Shown here piece after piece: positions 24,057 through 32,937 of a stretch of 64,000 nt of DNA. The notes below the pieces were generated by a model, which ran no database searches, had not been told where the DNA came from, and was given only the letters and a program-made list of their open reading frames with translations. The stretch spans positions 1,178,001 through 1,242,000 of the forward strand of contig NZ_JPOO01000001.1 in NCBI RefSeq assembly GCF_000733925.1, in the 5' to 3' direction. Source of the stretch: Arenibacter algicola (GTDB taxonomy: Bacteria; Bacteroidota; Bacteroidia; Flavobacteriales; Flavobacteriaceae). The position numbers and the translations under genes are program-made. Numbering within the stretch: the stretch's first letter is position 1; each line of letters begins with the position of its first letter.

Positions 24057-24347
24057 ATGGGAAAGTTTTCGAAATTACGTAAAAACAAAAAGTTCAATTA
24101 TACACCTCGCTACTACGATGATAAAGGTGAGGGTAGTCCGTACAAAATAGAACACAAACTGGACAAATTCAGGCCAACTATGGACGGCCGTAGGGGACTT
24201 AAAGGCAAGTTCGGCAGGGCTATGGACGATTTAAAACGATCCGGTAGCCGAAATCAAAAAATTAGAACCCTTATAATAATTGCCATCCTGATTCTTATTT
24301 TTCTTTACATCATAGATTTCGATCTATCCATCTTTATAACTCGATAA
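24057..24347 (+). CDS. Small membrane protein between ribH and mutL
   Basis: The start at 24057 (MGKFSKLRKNKKFNYTPRYY) is chosen because the upstream extension to 23985 has poor composition. The 96-residue protein has a highly basic N-terminal 70 residues and one C-terminal transmembrane helix (about 72-90). It overlaps the mutL start by one base (TAATG), so the two are translationally coupled. It is conserved in this context in flavobacteria by my recollection, and has sometimes been labelled riboflavin synthase subunit beta from its position. Function unknown. Confidence 0.8.
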   Translation: MGKFSKLRKNKKFNYTPRYYDDKGEGSPYKIEHKLDKFRPTMDGRRGLKGKFGRAMDDLKRSGSRNQKIRTLIIIAILILIFLYIIDFDLSIFITR

Positions 24348-26200
24348 TGGCAGATATTATTAAGCTTTTGCCAGACCATGTTGCCAATCAGATTGCCGCA
24401 GGGGAAGTTGTTCAACGTCCTGCCTCGGTAGTGAAGGAGCTTATGGAAAATGCCATTGATGCAGGGGCTTCTACTATAAAATTAGTGGTAAAGGACGGAG
24501 GAAAGACACTTATACAGGTAATTGATGATGGTGTAGGAATGAGTGTTACCGATGCCCGACTAAGTTTTGAGCGGCACGCAACATCCAAGATTCAAAAAGC
24601 GGAAGATCTTTTTCAGTTAAATACCAAGGGTTTTAGGGGAGAGGCCTTGGCCTCCATCGCTGCTATTGCCCATGTGGAAATGCAGACAAGAACAGCTGAA
24701 GATGAGGTGGCAACGCATATAAAGATAGAGGGCAGTAAGATTATCTCACAAGAGGTAACCGTGGCTCCGAAGGGAACATCCATGATGGTAAAGAATTTGT
24801 TTTTCAATATTCCTGCCAGACGAAATTTCCTGAAATCCAACAATGTGGAACTTCGTCATATTATGGATGAATTTCATAGGGTAGCCCTGGCCCATTCAAC
24901 GATCAATTTTCACTTTTATAATAACGGTAGTGAATTGTTCAACCTGCCCACTTCCAACAGTAGACAGCGTATAGTGAATATTTTTGGTGCCAAGACCAAT
25001 GAAAAGTTGGTTCCGGTAAATGAGGATACCCAAGTAGTGCAAATAAGCGGCTATATAAGTAAGCCGGAATATGCCAAAAAGAGTAGGGGGGAGCAGTTCT
25101 TTTTTGTAAACAATAGGTTTATAAAAAGCCCATACCTGCATCACGCTATTTTAGGTGCTTTTGATGGACTTATAAAAAAGGAGAACCATCCAGGCTATTT
25201 CTTGTATTTAACAGTGGATCCGGGTTCCATAGATATCAATATCCATCCCACCAAAACGGAAATTAAGTTTGATGACGAGCATACTCTTTACGCTATTTTA
25301 AGGTCGACGGTAAAGCATAGTTTGGGTCAATTCAATGTAATCCCGTCCTTGGATTTTGAACAGGACCAAAACTTGGAAACTCCATACAACTACAAGGATA
25401 GATCGGCGGAATTACCCAGAATTAACGTGGATTCCAGTTTTAACCCTTTTAAGGTTGGCTCAGGAACCGGAACAGCCCAGAGGCCGAGCTTTCATAAACA
25501 GAATACAAAAAGTTGGGATAGCCTATATGTTGGAATGGAATCCAATATAGGGAAAAATTCAGGGTTTAGTAGTGTAAGCTTCGAATCCGATACTATAACA
25601 GGTTCTATTTTTGAAAATAAAAAAGAGATCATTGACACGGGTACGACCACTTTTCAATTAAGAAGAAAATACATTGTAACCACTATAAAATCTGGGATGG
25701 TGGTCATAGATCAAAGTAGGGCCCATCAACGGGTGCTCTACGAAAAGTTTTTGAAGAACATCACCATCAAGGAGGCAGTTAGCCAACAATTGTTATTTCC
25801 CTTATCTTTGACATTTTCCAAATCCGATTGCGCTATTATCGAGGAAATTCAAGATAGCTTAACCACTGTGGGCTTTGTTTTTGATAATATCAGTGAAGAA
25901 GAGGTAACGGTTACAGGGGTGCCCTTGTCCGTCCCCGAGAGTGAGGTGGGTATTATTCTAGATCAATTGATATCGGATTATCAACAGGATTTTGTGGTCG
26001 ATGGTTTTTCGCAAACCGATATACTGGCAAAAACCTTGGCCAAATCCCTATCGGTAAAAACAGGAGAGGTATTGGACAGCGATTCCCAGCTGGCCCTGGT
26101 AAACGATTTGTTTGCCTGTAAGGAATCTGGGATTAGTCCTTTTAATAAGCCAATATACGTCACCATTACCGAGGACGATATTGATAAAAAATTTATATAA
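24347..26200 (+). CDS. mutL: DNA mismatch repair protein MutL
   Basis: This 617-residue protein links MutS mismatch recognition to strand removal. The GHKL ATPase domain carries MENAIDAGAST, DDGVGMS and TKGFRGEALASI (within the first 105 residues). The C-terminal dimerisation domain spans about 420-610. I do not see the DQHAxxER(x)4E endonuclease motif in intact form (the region reads IDQSRAHQRVLYEKF), so endonuclease activity is uncertain; the C-terminal CPHGRP motif also seems replaced by ISPFNKP. The next gene starts right after its stop. Confidence 0.95.
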   Translation: MADIIKLLPDHVANQIAAGEVVQRPASVVKELMENAIDAGASTIKLVVKDGGKTLIQVIDDGVGMSVTDARLSFERHATSKIQKAEDLFQLNTKGFRGEALASIAAIAHVEMQTRTAEDEVATHIKIEGSKIISQEVTVAPKGTSMMVKNLFFNIPARRNFLKSNNVELRHIMDEFHRVALAHSTINFHFYNNGSELFNLPTSNSRQRIVNIFGAKTNEKLVPVNEDTQVVQISGYISKPEYAKKSRGEQFFFVNNRFIKSPYLHHAILGAFDGLIKKENHPGYFLYLTVDPGSIDINIHPTKTEIKFDDEHTLYAILRSTVKHSLGQFNVIPSLDFEQDQNLETPYNYKDRSAELPRINVDSSFNPFKVGSGTGTAQRPSFHKQNTKSWDSLYVGMESNIGKNSGFSSVSFESDTITGSIFENKKEIIDTGTTTFQLRRKYIVTTIKSGMVVIDQSRAHQRVLYEKFLKNITIKEAVSQQLLFPLSLTFSKSDCAIIEEIQDSLTTVGFVFDNISEEEVTVTGVPLSVPESEVGIILDQLISDYQQDFVVDGFSQTDILAKTLAKSLSVKTGEVLDSDSQLALVNDLFACKESGISPFNKPIYVTITEDDIDKKFI

Positions 26201-26947
26201 ATGGGTAGGATTTCGGACGCAGTAAAGCATTTGATAATTATAAATGTGCTGTTTTTTGTGGCGACACAATTATACGGTGATCAAATGTACCAATGGTTTT
26301 CCCTTTGGTTTCCAAGTAATGAAAATTTTGGATTTTGGCAGGTTTTATCGCATATGTTCATGCATGGTGGATTTATGCATATTTTGTTCAATATGTATGC
26401 GTTATGGGCCTTTGGTTCGCCACTGGAGCGTATGTGGGGAAGAAATAAATTTTTCTTCTTTTATTTCTCGGCCGGGATAGGGGCAGCTTTGATCCATACT
26501 GGGGTTAATTACTATTATTTTAATCAGGGAATGGATGCATTGATAAGCGCAGGAATTCCCAAAGAGCAGATATTGGAAATTATTACCGGTGGTAAATATA
26601 GTCCCAGTTGGTACGATGTGGCCTCCAAAAGTACCATAGATAATTTTTTGGGGGCATTTAATACCCCGGCGGTAGGAGCCTCTGGTGCCATATACGGGGT
26701 GTTGGTGGCCTTTGGAATGTCTTACCCCAACAGTGAACTTTTTTTAATGTTTATTCCAGTACCTGTAAAGGCCAAATATTTTATCCCGGTATTAATTGGA
26801 CTTGATCTATTCTCTGGGGTCACCGGGTATTCTATTTTTGGAAATGGAATAGCGCATTTTGCCCATGTGGGCGGGGCCTTGTTCGGATTCATTATGATGT
26901 GGTATTGGAAAAAAAATCAGTTTAACAACAATCGCTGGGACAGGTAA
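26201..26947 (+). CDS. Rhomboid-family intramembrane serine protease, copy 1
   Basis: This 248-residue protein has six or so membrane helices. The catalytic Ser is in GASGAIYG (about 161) and the catalytic His in AHFAHVGGALFGF (about 222); the HMFMHGGFMHILFNMYALW helix is also typical. Rhomboids cut single-span membrane proteins inside the bilayer. It starts on the base after the mutL stop and overlaps the next rhomboid by one base, so mutL and the two rhomboids form an operon. A 45-residue insert (about 105-150) separates helices in this copy. Confidence 0.92.
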   Translation: MGRISDAVKHLIIINVLFFVATQLYGDQMYQWFSLWFPSNENFGFWQVLSHMFMHGGFMHILFNMYALWAFGSPLERMWGRNKFFFFYFSAGIGAALIHTGVNYYYFNQGMDALISAGIPKEQILEIITGGKYSPSWYDVASKSTIDNFLGAFNTPAVGASGAIYGVLVAFGMSYPNSELFLMFIPVPVKAKYFIPVLIGLDLFSGVTGYSIFGNGIAHFAHVGGALFGFIMMWYWKKNQFNNNRWDR

Positions 26948-27819
26948 TGGGCAATCAGAACATTAGATATTATTACAACAGGTTAAATATTGCTGAAAGG
27001 CTTATAGTCATTAATGTAGCGGTATTTATTCTAAGTGGACTGCTAAAGATATTGTTTGGTTTTTCTGGGGATAGCATCACTGGCTGGTTTGAACTTCCTA
27101 AAGACTTTTTTCATTTTCTTACCCAGCCATGGTCCATTGTTACCTATTCTTTTTTCCATTCCGGCTTGGGCCATATTTTTTGGAACATGTTGATGCTGTA
27201 TTTTGCAGGTAGAATTTTTTTGAACCTCTTCGATAACCGCAGGTTTCTCAATGTATATTTTTTAGGGGTTATACTTGGTGGGATGATATTCTTGTTGAGC
27301 TATAATATATTCCCCGCCCTATTAGGGATAAATACATCCTTGATCGGTGCCTCTGCCGGGGTTACAGCTGTACTTATATTTGTGTGTTCCTATTTGCCCA
27401 ATCAGGAGGTGAGGGTTATTTTTTTTAATGTAAAGCTGTGGCATATCGGGGTTTTCGTAGTGCTGCTGGATCTCATTCAGATTTCAATAGGAGGTAATGT
27501 AGGTGGCCGTTTGGCCCATTTGGGTGGTGCCGCATTGGGTTATTTTTATGCGCGACAGCTTATTAACGGCAACGATATTGGTAGCGGTTTTGCGAAGCTT
27601 TTGGATGCCATTGCCAATTTGTTTAAGCGTAGTGAAAGAAAAGCACCCTTAAAAACGGTATATCGCAAAGAGAGCCGAGGAGGTGGCAGTTCTGACAATT
27701 ATGATAAAGAGAGTCGGCAACGTAAAATAGATGCTATTTTGGATAAGATTAGCAAGTCTGGTTACGAAAGTCTTTCCAAGGCTGAAAAAGATTTTTTATT
27801 TAAGGCAGGAAAAGAATAA
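26947..27819 (+). CDS. Rhomboid-family intramembrane serine protease, copy 2
   Basis: This 290-residue protein is a second rhomboid with catalytic Ser in IGASAGVTAV (about 135) and His in RLAHLGGAALGY (about 190). A 75-residue cytoplasmic C-terminal tail is basic and ends with an amphipathic helix around SKAEKDFLFKAGKE, typical of Bacteroidota rhomboids. It overlaps the upstream rhomboid by one base. Tandem copies probably arose by ancient duplication and are now very divergent. Confidence 0.92.
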   Translation: MGNQNIRYYYNRLNIAERLIVINVAVFILSGLLKILFGFSGDSITGWFELPKDFFHFLTQPWSIVTYSFFHSGLGHIFWNMLMLYFAGRIFLNLFDNRRFLNVYFLGVILGGMIFLLSYNIFPALLGINTSLIGASAGVTAVLIFVCSYLPNQEVRVIFFNVKLWHIGVFVVLLDLIQISIGGNVGGRLAHLGGAALGYFYARQLINGNDIGSGFAKLLDAIANLFKRSERKAPLKTVYRKESRGGGSSDNYDKESRQRKIDAILDKISKSGYESLSKAEKDFLFKAGKE

Positions 27820-27822
27820 AAC

Positions 27823-28857
27823 GTGAAGAACCTTAATTTCATTGATAAATTCCTGTTCTTCATAAATGCCATTTTTGCACTTCTGTTGTTGATTTCTTGT
27901 TTTGTGCCGCAAATTCCTGTGACGCATTTTGCTTATTTTTCTATTCTGAGCCTTACGGTACCTGTATTGGTACTTTTTAATTTACTTTTTTTGACGTACT
28001 GGTTGGCTAAAAGAAAGAGACAATTATTGCTGTCCGCCTTTGTGTTGTTGCTTGGTTATATTTGTTTGGGCAACTTTTTCAGGTTTAAATTGGCCGAAGA
28101 GGTGATTGAGGAAAGCGATCTGAGTGTCATGAGTTACAACGTTAGGGGGTTCAATAAGTACGATTTGCTCAATGACCCATCGGCTGAGGGGCGTATAATG
28201 GAATTTATTTCCTCGGAAGCCCCTGACATATTGTGTATTCAAGAGTTTAGTCGAATTAAGGATAGGCAGCTTAAGAAAATGTATCCCTTTAAATTTATTA
28301 CAGACTATAGATCCAATGAAGGGAAATCCACCCAAGCTATTTATTCAAAATTCGTCATTATCAATAGTGGATCTATGGATTTTCCCAATAGTGGAAATAA
28401 TGCCTTATATGCTGATATAGTTGTTAACAAGGACACCATACGGGTTTATAACCTTCATTTGGAGTCGCATAGGATCATACCCAGTGTAAGGCGACTATCA
28501 AATGAGCCCAAGGGAAGATTGTTAAAAAGGTTGAGTAAATCCTTTGCAAAACAAGGGGAGCAGGCGCAATTGGTAGAAAAGGATATTGAAGCCACTCCCT
28601 ATAAGAAAATTGTATGTGGGGACTTTAACAACACCCAGTTTTCCAATGTCTATAAGGTAATCAAAGGGGATATGCAGGATTCCTTTACAGAACAGGGAAC
28701 TGGTTATGGCCGGACCTTTAATTTTAGATATTATCCGGTTAGGATAGATTTTATTTTGGCCGATGAAGCCTTTGAAATCATGGCCCACAAAAATTTCGAC
28801 ATAAAATTATCAGATCATTTCCCGGTCATGGCATCGATTAAAATTGGCTCCAATTAG
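27823..28857 (+). CDS. Endonuclease/exonuclease/phosphatase-family membrane protein
   Basis: GTG start at 27823, three bases after the rhomboid stop. The 344-residue protein has about three N-terminal membrane helices (1-85) and an EEP catalytic domain (about 95-340). Visible active-site features are MSYNVRGFN, the Glu in ILCIQEF, the VYNLHLESH segment, CGDFNNT, and the terminal LSDHFPV His-Asp pair. Substrates in this superfamily range from DNA to phosphoinositides, so the target is unknown; the anchor suggests an extracytoplasmic phosphodiesterase. Confidence 0.88.
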   Translation: MKNLNFIDKFLFFINAIFALLLLISCFVPQIPVTHFAYFSILSLTVPVLVLFNLLFLTYWLAKRKRQLLLSAFVLLLGYICLGNFFRFKLAEEVIEESDLSVMSYNVRGFNKYDLLNDPSAEGRIMEFISSEAPDILCIQEFSRIKDRQLKKMYPFKFITDYRSNEGKSTQAIYSKFVIINSGSMDFPNSGNNALYADIVVNKDTIRVYNLHLESHRIIPSVRRLSNEPKGRLLKRLSKSFAKQGEQAQLVEKDIEATPYKKIVCGDFNNTQFSNVYKVIKGDMQDSFTEQGTGYGRTFNFRYYPVRIDFILADEAFEIMAHKNFDIKLSDHFPVMASIKIGSN

Positions 28858-28912
28858 TTTATCTGCCTAATTATAAGAATACTTAATTTATTACACTTTA
28901 AGATTTCTACTT

Positions 28913-29322
28913 AACGTGAGTTCGATATATATTTTAAAAATTTGATTTTGAAGTACACAATAAATACGATACAGCTAGAGAGACAGTCAAAGGTTTCAGT
29001 TATAAATTGAAGGTTTCCAGGTTGTCATTTCGAATGCATATGAGAAATCGCACATCTAGCTCCCGGCCAGTGTGACTTCTCGTCGTCCGGAAAAGGGACT
29101 CTGTCGAAGTGACTACAGTTGCCCTGTTCATAATCATTAATATCGAGATCCTTAATAAAGATGTCGATGGTAGCGGAGTCGAGACCTCATTGTAAATACA
29201 CTACAGTCAAAAAACTTCTCGACTCCGCCTGCCTTCACAGGCAGGCTCGAGGGGACCGTAGCATTTATTTTAATTTACGCTAAATCAATGTGTTGATAAT
29301 ATTTTTATGTCGAACTCACGTT
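28913..29322. repeat. MITE-like composite repeat between genes
   Basis: A 13-base perfect inverted repeat, AACGTGAGTTCGA (28913-28925) and TCGAACTCACGTT (29310-29322), bounds about 410 bases without a gene; similarity continues imperfectly inward. Inside are GCGGAGTCGAGA (29173-29184) with TCTCGACTCCGC (29217-29228), and hairpin CCTGCC...GGCAGG near 29228-29245. The inner core also occurs at 32733-32784. No coding frame is seen. Confidence 0.55.
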
Positions 29323-29366
29323 GCTTAATATAGGCGTTGGGAATTGTTTCAATCGAAAACCAACCA

Positions 29367-30116
29367 TTAAAATACTTTCTTGGCAGTTTGTGCCTCCGAG
29401 GTAACCCCGGGAGGTAATTCTATTATTTGAAAATTTTTGAACTGAATTTCTGCGCCTTCAGACTCCAGGCATAAGTAACCTTTTTTGATGGATGATTTAC
29501 TAATGCCATTTACAAACTTCCCATTTACAGAGAGTTTTATGGTTCCATCAACGCATACAACTTTGTAACTGTTCCATTGCCCTTTGCCAAGGGCCCTATT
29601 TTCAATAGATTTACTTCTAGTGCCCCTTGGGTTGTCCGGTTCGGTAACTACTCCACCTACCCCAAAAAGTTCTCCGTGTACATATGCTATAGGAGGCTTA
29701 ACCCCATCACGTATATTTTGGTTTACCCAATCCAGTTCCAGCATTTGTACTTCCACGCCTCCCGGTAAGCGATCTTTTTCACCCGGTATGGCATCGCTCC
29801 ACACAAATACTCCTGAATTTCCGCCTGCTTCCATATGTCGCCATTCCACAAGCATGATAAAGTTCTCATATTGCTTTTCGGAGCGCATAACGCCAATGGG
29901 CAGACCGGAACAAATTAAGAGGTCCTTTTCTTTTCGCCAAGTTTCCGGATCGGTATTTACGTTGATCCAGTTAATGGGTTTCTCCTTGACCTTTTTTTTG
30001 TTGGCCAATTGTTCCAAGGTAATTTCGGTACCGAAGCTTATTGGTTTGCTCTGGCCCAAGACATTTAGACTTGCTCCCAAGGCAAACAATAGGCAGAGGT
30101 TTGTAGATATCTTCAT
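29367..30116 (-). CDS. Secreted DUF1080 (3-keto-glycoside hydrolase-like) protein
   Basis: This 249-residue protein has a signal peptide (about 1-21, ending VLGQ) and a concanavalin-like DUF1080 domain (about 45-235). Typical segments are FIMLVEWRH, GGNSGVFVW, and PGGVEVQMLELDW, and the C-terminal strand QFKNFQI. Recent work assigned 3-keto-disaccharide hydrolase or lyase activity to some DUF1080 proteins. It lies beside a Tat-exported Gfo/Idh/MocA oxidoreductase, the kind of enzyme that makes 3-keto sugars, so the two probably act together in the periplasm. Confidence 0.88.
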   Translation of the reverse strand: MKISTNLCLLFALGASLNVLGQSKPISFGTEITLEQLANKKKVKEKPINWINVNTDPETWRKEKDLLICSGLPIGVMRSEKQYENFIMLVEWRHMEAGGNSGVFVWSDAIPGEKDRLPGGVEVQMLELDWVNQNIRDGVKPPIAYVHGELFGVGGVVTEPDNPRGTRSKSIENRALGKGQWNSYKVVCVDGTIKLSVNGKFVNGISKSSIKKGYLCLESEGAEIQFKNFQIIELPPGVTSEAQTAKKVF

Positions 30117-30206
30117 TTGGATGTTTTGTTTGTGATAATTGACAGATTGCTAGGAGTCACAATACTTTTGAGACCCGTTATTTAGCCTTAAACCTGTTTG
30201 TATAAA

Positions 30207-31520
30207 TTATACAAATTTAGTTTTACCGGGAATGGCCACGGGTTGTGTGGGCCATTTTAAATCCCAATTATATTCATCCACTTTGGGACCAAGTCTTTCT
30301 TGTGAATTAAAGGCTTCTTCCCAGCTAATGGTCTGGCCGGTATAGCCTACCATTCGTGCCCATATTGCCAACATGGTACTGGTGGCCATCCATTCGCCAT
30401 TGTTGATCGGGTTTCCATTTCTAATGGAAGCGAATAGTTCATCGTGTTCTGTCTGGAACATATTGTTTCTTTCCCCCTCATAGGTCCATTTATTCTTTCC
30501 CGTTATTTCATACCTACGTCCAATATGTACTATAGCACTACCCTCACTGCCAAAAACTTCAACACTGTTTTTGTGGGAAGTATCGCTTTGTTGCCTAGTA
30601 AAATGATACCCTTTTGCACCATTCCCGTATTCGAACTCCACGGCAAAATGATCAAATATATTGCCGTACTTTTTGTCTACCCTAACTTGTCTCCCGCCAG
30701 TTCCAGTGGCACTTATGGGCATTTTATCACCCATTACCCACGACATCATGTCCAAACTGTGAACGGCCTGTTCTACAACAAAATCGCCAGACAACCAATT
30801 GTAATAATACCAGTTGCGCAAATTGTATGTCATATCGGTCCAGTCTGGTTGTCGTTCCTTGTACCAAGCTTCCCCACCATGGCGGAAAGTGGTAACGGTT
30901 CTGATATCTCCAATAGCTCCATCCAAAACCCGTCCATATACAGCTCTATTGGGATAGTCATACCTAAAACAAAAGCCGGATACCAGGGAAAGGTTTTTCT
31001 CCTTGGCCATTTTTGCCGCTGCCAGTACTTTATGCACGCCCGGAGCATCCACCGCTACCGGTTTTTCACAGAAAACATGTTTTCCGGCATTTACTGCTGC
31101 CGTAAGATGGTCTGGCCTAAATGCGGGCGGCGTTGTCAATAAGACTACGTCTACTCCAGAATCAATTACCTTTAGATAGGAGTCAAATCCAATTAACTTG
31201 TTTTTGTTTTCTACTTTTATTTTGTCGCCGGCAATCTTCAGCAGGGCGGAATGTGCTTCCTCCAGTCTATCTTCAAAAACATCGCCCATGGCGTAAAGAA
31301 CTACATTGGGGTCGGCTTCCAAGGCCTGGACGGCAGCTCCGGTTCCCCGTCCACCACAACCGATAAGGCCTACCTTTAGAGGGGAGTCTTTATAAACATT
31401 TGTTGCTCCAAAGGAAATGGCAGGATAGGTCAAGGAACCTCCTATAATTGCTATCCCCGATTTTTTTATGAAATTCCTTCTGCCCGGGGCACTTGAATTT
31501 ATAGATTTGCGATCTTTCAT
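30207..31520 (-). CDS. Tat-exported Gfo/Idh/MocA-family oxidoreductase
   Basis: This 437-residue protein begins with a twin-arginine signal (GRRNFIKKSG, about 13-22), then the Rossmann domain with VGLIGCGGRGTGAAV (about 51-65) and the EKPVAVD motif (about 148-154) that carries the catalytic-site Lys. The C-terminal alpha/beta domain follows. Such secreted members carry their cofactor through the Tat system and oxidise sugars, polyols or glycosides. The adjacent DUF1080 protein suggests a 3-keto sugar pathway. Substrate unknown. Confidence 0.9.
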   Translation of the reverse strand: MKDRKSINSSAPGRRNFIKKSGIAIIGGSLTYPAISFGATNVYKDSPLKVGLIGCGGRGTGAAVQALEADPNVVLYAMGDVFEDRLEEAHSALLKIAGDKIKVENKNKLIGFDSYLKVIDSGVDVVLLTTPPAFRPDHLTAAVNAGKHVFCEKPVAVDAPGVHKVLAAAKMAKEKNLSLVSGFCFRYDYPNRAVYGRVLDGAIGDIRTVTTFRHGGEAWYKERQPDWTDMTYNLRNWYYYNWLSGDFVVEQAVHSLDMMSWVMGDKMPISATGTGGRQVRVDKKYGNIFDHFAVEFEYGNGAKGYHFTRQQSDTSHKNSVEVFGSEGSAIVHIGRRYEITGKNKWTYEGERNNMFQTEHDELFASIRNGNPINNGEWMATSTMLAIWARMVGYTGQTISWEEAFNSQERLGPKVDEYNWDLKWPTQPVAIPGKTKFV

Positions 31521-31711
31521 TTTTTGTCGATTATATTTACCCTTGTTAAAATCCTATACAAAATAGCAATTTTTTCCTTAAGTACTTCTAAGGAGGCCTA
31601 ACATGGTTGTTATTATGCTAAATTACGGCTGGTAATGAGGCCGCCAACTATAAATTGACAGAACAGGGGAAGTGTATTTTGTAATCCGAAAATTAGTGGA
31701 CTGAAACTACT

Positions 31712-32020
31712 TTACATTAAATAGCAGTCTACGGTATCGGCCAAAATATGTATTAAAAAGGCAATCCCGAAGACCCTGGTTTTTGTAAAAAAAAGCAAAA
31801 GGAAATAACCTGCAATGGCCCAATAAGTATGAAGGGGGTGAAAGTTAATACTACATCGGCCTGGGTCAAAAATAGGATCTGCCAATAGATGATCTAAATC
31901 TAAAAAAATTCCGGCCAACAGTATCAAGATTATTTTTAGGCGGTGATCCTTAAAGAATACCAGACCAATAATAATTGGAAGTATAAAATGAATGCCATAA
32001 TGTAGGAAAAACCTAAGCAT
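31712..32020 (-). CDS. Small membrane protein, DUF6122-like
   Basis: This 102-residue protein has about four short membrane helices. Conserved-looking polar residues lie in LLAGIFLDLDHLLADP and NFHPLHTY and in the C-terminal LIHILADTVDCYLM, a His/Asp pattern that recalls metal-dependent membrane hydrolases of the YdjM type. I associate it with DUF6122. It overlaps the WbqC gene by 8 bases, so the two are coexpressed. Function unknown. Confidence 0.75.
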   Translation of the reverse strand: MLRFFLHYGIHFILPIIIGLVFFKDHRLKIILILLAGIFLDLDHLLADPIFDPGRCSINFHPLHTYWAIAGYFLLLFFTKTRVFGIAFLIHILADTVDCYLM

Positions 32021-32645
32021 TTTGCAGGTTTAGGTTCAAGTTTTTCAGGTAGGTCAAGGCGTTGGTACCTTCATTGAATAAAAGGTCCAAAATACTTAAA
32101 TTGGGAATAAAGTCATTTCTGTCCTCAAATACTTGCACATATTCCGGCTGTTGAAATTGAAGCTTTGATTTGGAATTTATTAAAATCCTCCCATCAATTT
32201 TGTCGGTAACATCAACTTCAAAGATTTCGGTCCTGTCCAAAGGCATATTATTTTGCAGACAATCGCAAATGGTTTCGATTGTCTTCAAGTTGAAATCCAT
32301 TAAGGAGTGGAATGTATTGTGGTACAACGGGGCGATATCATCTTCATAGAATTCAAAGAAAGGAGAGGTCCTATAAGCTGTTTCCAAGGTTCGCCAATGC
32401 TGTCTTTGCCAAGGGTAAGCGTTGTCCATTTGTACTTCACTGTACCTTTGTTTCCCTTTTTTGTTCCCCACATGTTTTATAGGTATAGTGAGCATATGCA
32501 GCCCTAGGTCCGTGCATATATAACACCTATTGCGAAAAGTTTGTTTTTGAAAATTGTCCATGACTTCCCAACAAATATCATTTTGAACAATAGCGGCAAA
32601 GTTGGCGATATTGGGAAAATAACCTGGATGTAGCAGCAGTTTCAT
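32013..32645 (-). CDS. WbqC family protein
   Basis: This 210-residue protein has WbqC-family features: an N-terminal PGYFPNIANFAAIVQND motif, QTFRNRCYI, LTIPIKHVGNKKGKQRYSEV, and a WQRQHWRTLETAYRTSPFF core. WbqC-like proteins are found in polysaccharide and O-antigen gene sets and elsewhere, with an undefined role possibly in sugar modification. No other surface-polysaccharide gene is adjacent; the downstream membrane gene overlaps it by 8 bases. Confidence 0.87.
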   Translation of the reverse strand: MKLLLHPGYFPNIANFAAIVQNDICWEVMDNFQKQTFRNRCYICTDLGLHMLTIPIKHVGNKKGKQRYSEVQMDNAYPWQRQHWRTLETAYRTSPFFEFYEDDIAPLYHNTFHSLMDFNLKTIETICDCLQNNMPLDRTEIFEVDVTDKIDGRILINSKSKLQFQQPEYVQVFEDRNDFIPNLSILDLLFNEGTNALTYLKNLNLNLQNA

Positions 32646-32732
32646 GGTCTAATTTGAAAATATATCGATTCGAAAATGTATCAATTTATAAATTGATTTC
32701 TTATTTAGCGGCAAGTTAACCGTGAAATGACT

Positions 32733-32784
32733 TCTCGACTCCGCTCGAAGTGACGATCGATTGTCTGGTCGAGCGGAGTCGAGA
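32733..32784. repeat. Perfect 16 bp inverted repeat (flavobacterial palindromic repeat)
   Basis: TCTCGACTCCGCTCGA (32733-32748) and TCGAGCGGAGTCGAGA (32769-32784) are exact reverse complements around 20 bases. The 12-base core TCTCGACTCCGC with its complement also occurs at 29173-29228. The GC-rich hairpin stands out in AT-rich intergenic DNA and looks like a dispersed palindromic repeat. It lies downstream of lepB. Confidence 0.75.
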
Positions 32785-32937
32785 CCTGAATGCAATGACA
32801 AAACATCCCTAACCTAACACAAGTTAAAACGCTGCCTTTGTTGGCAGATATGTAATTTTATGGCATAATTGTTTAGTTGGCCATTGGCAGTATTCGAAAC
32901 CATAATTGTCCCATTGGTACATTGAATCATTGCAACA

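Noticed and set aside
31603..31635. Ten-codon frame after a strong AAGGAGG-like site
   Set aside because: The ribosome site is striking for this phylum, but there is no function, no conservation evidence and no link to a neighbouring gene.
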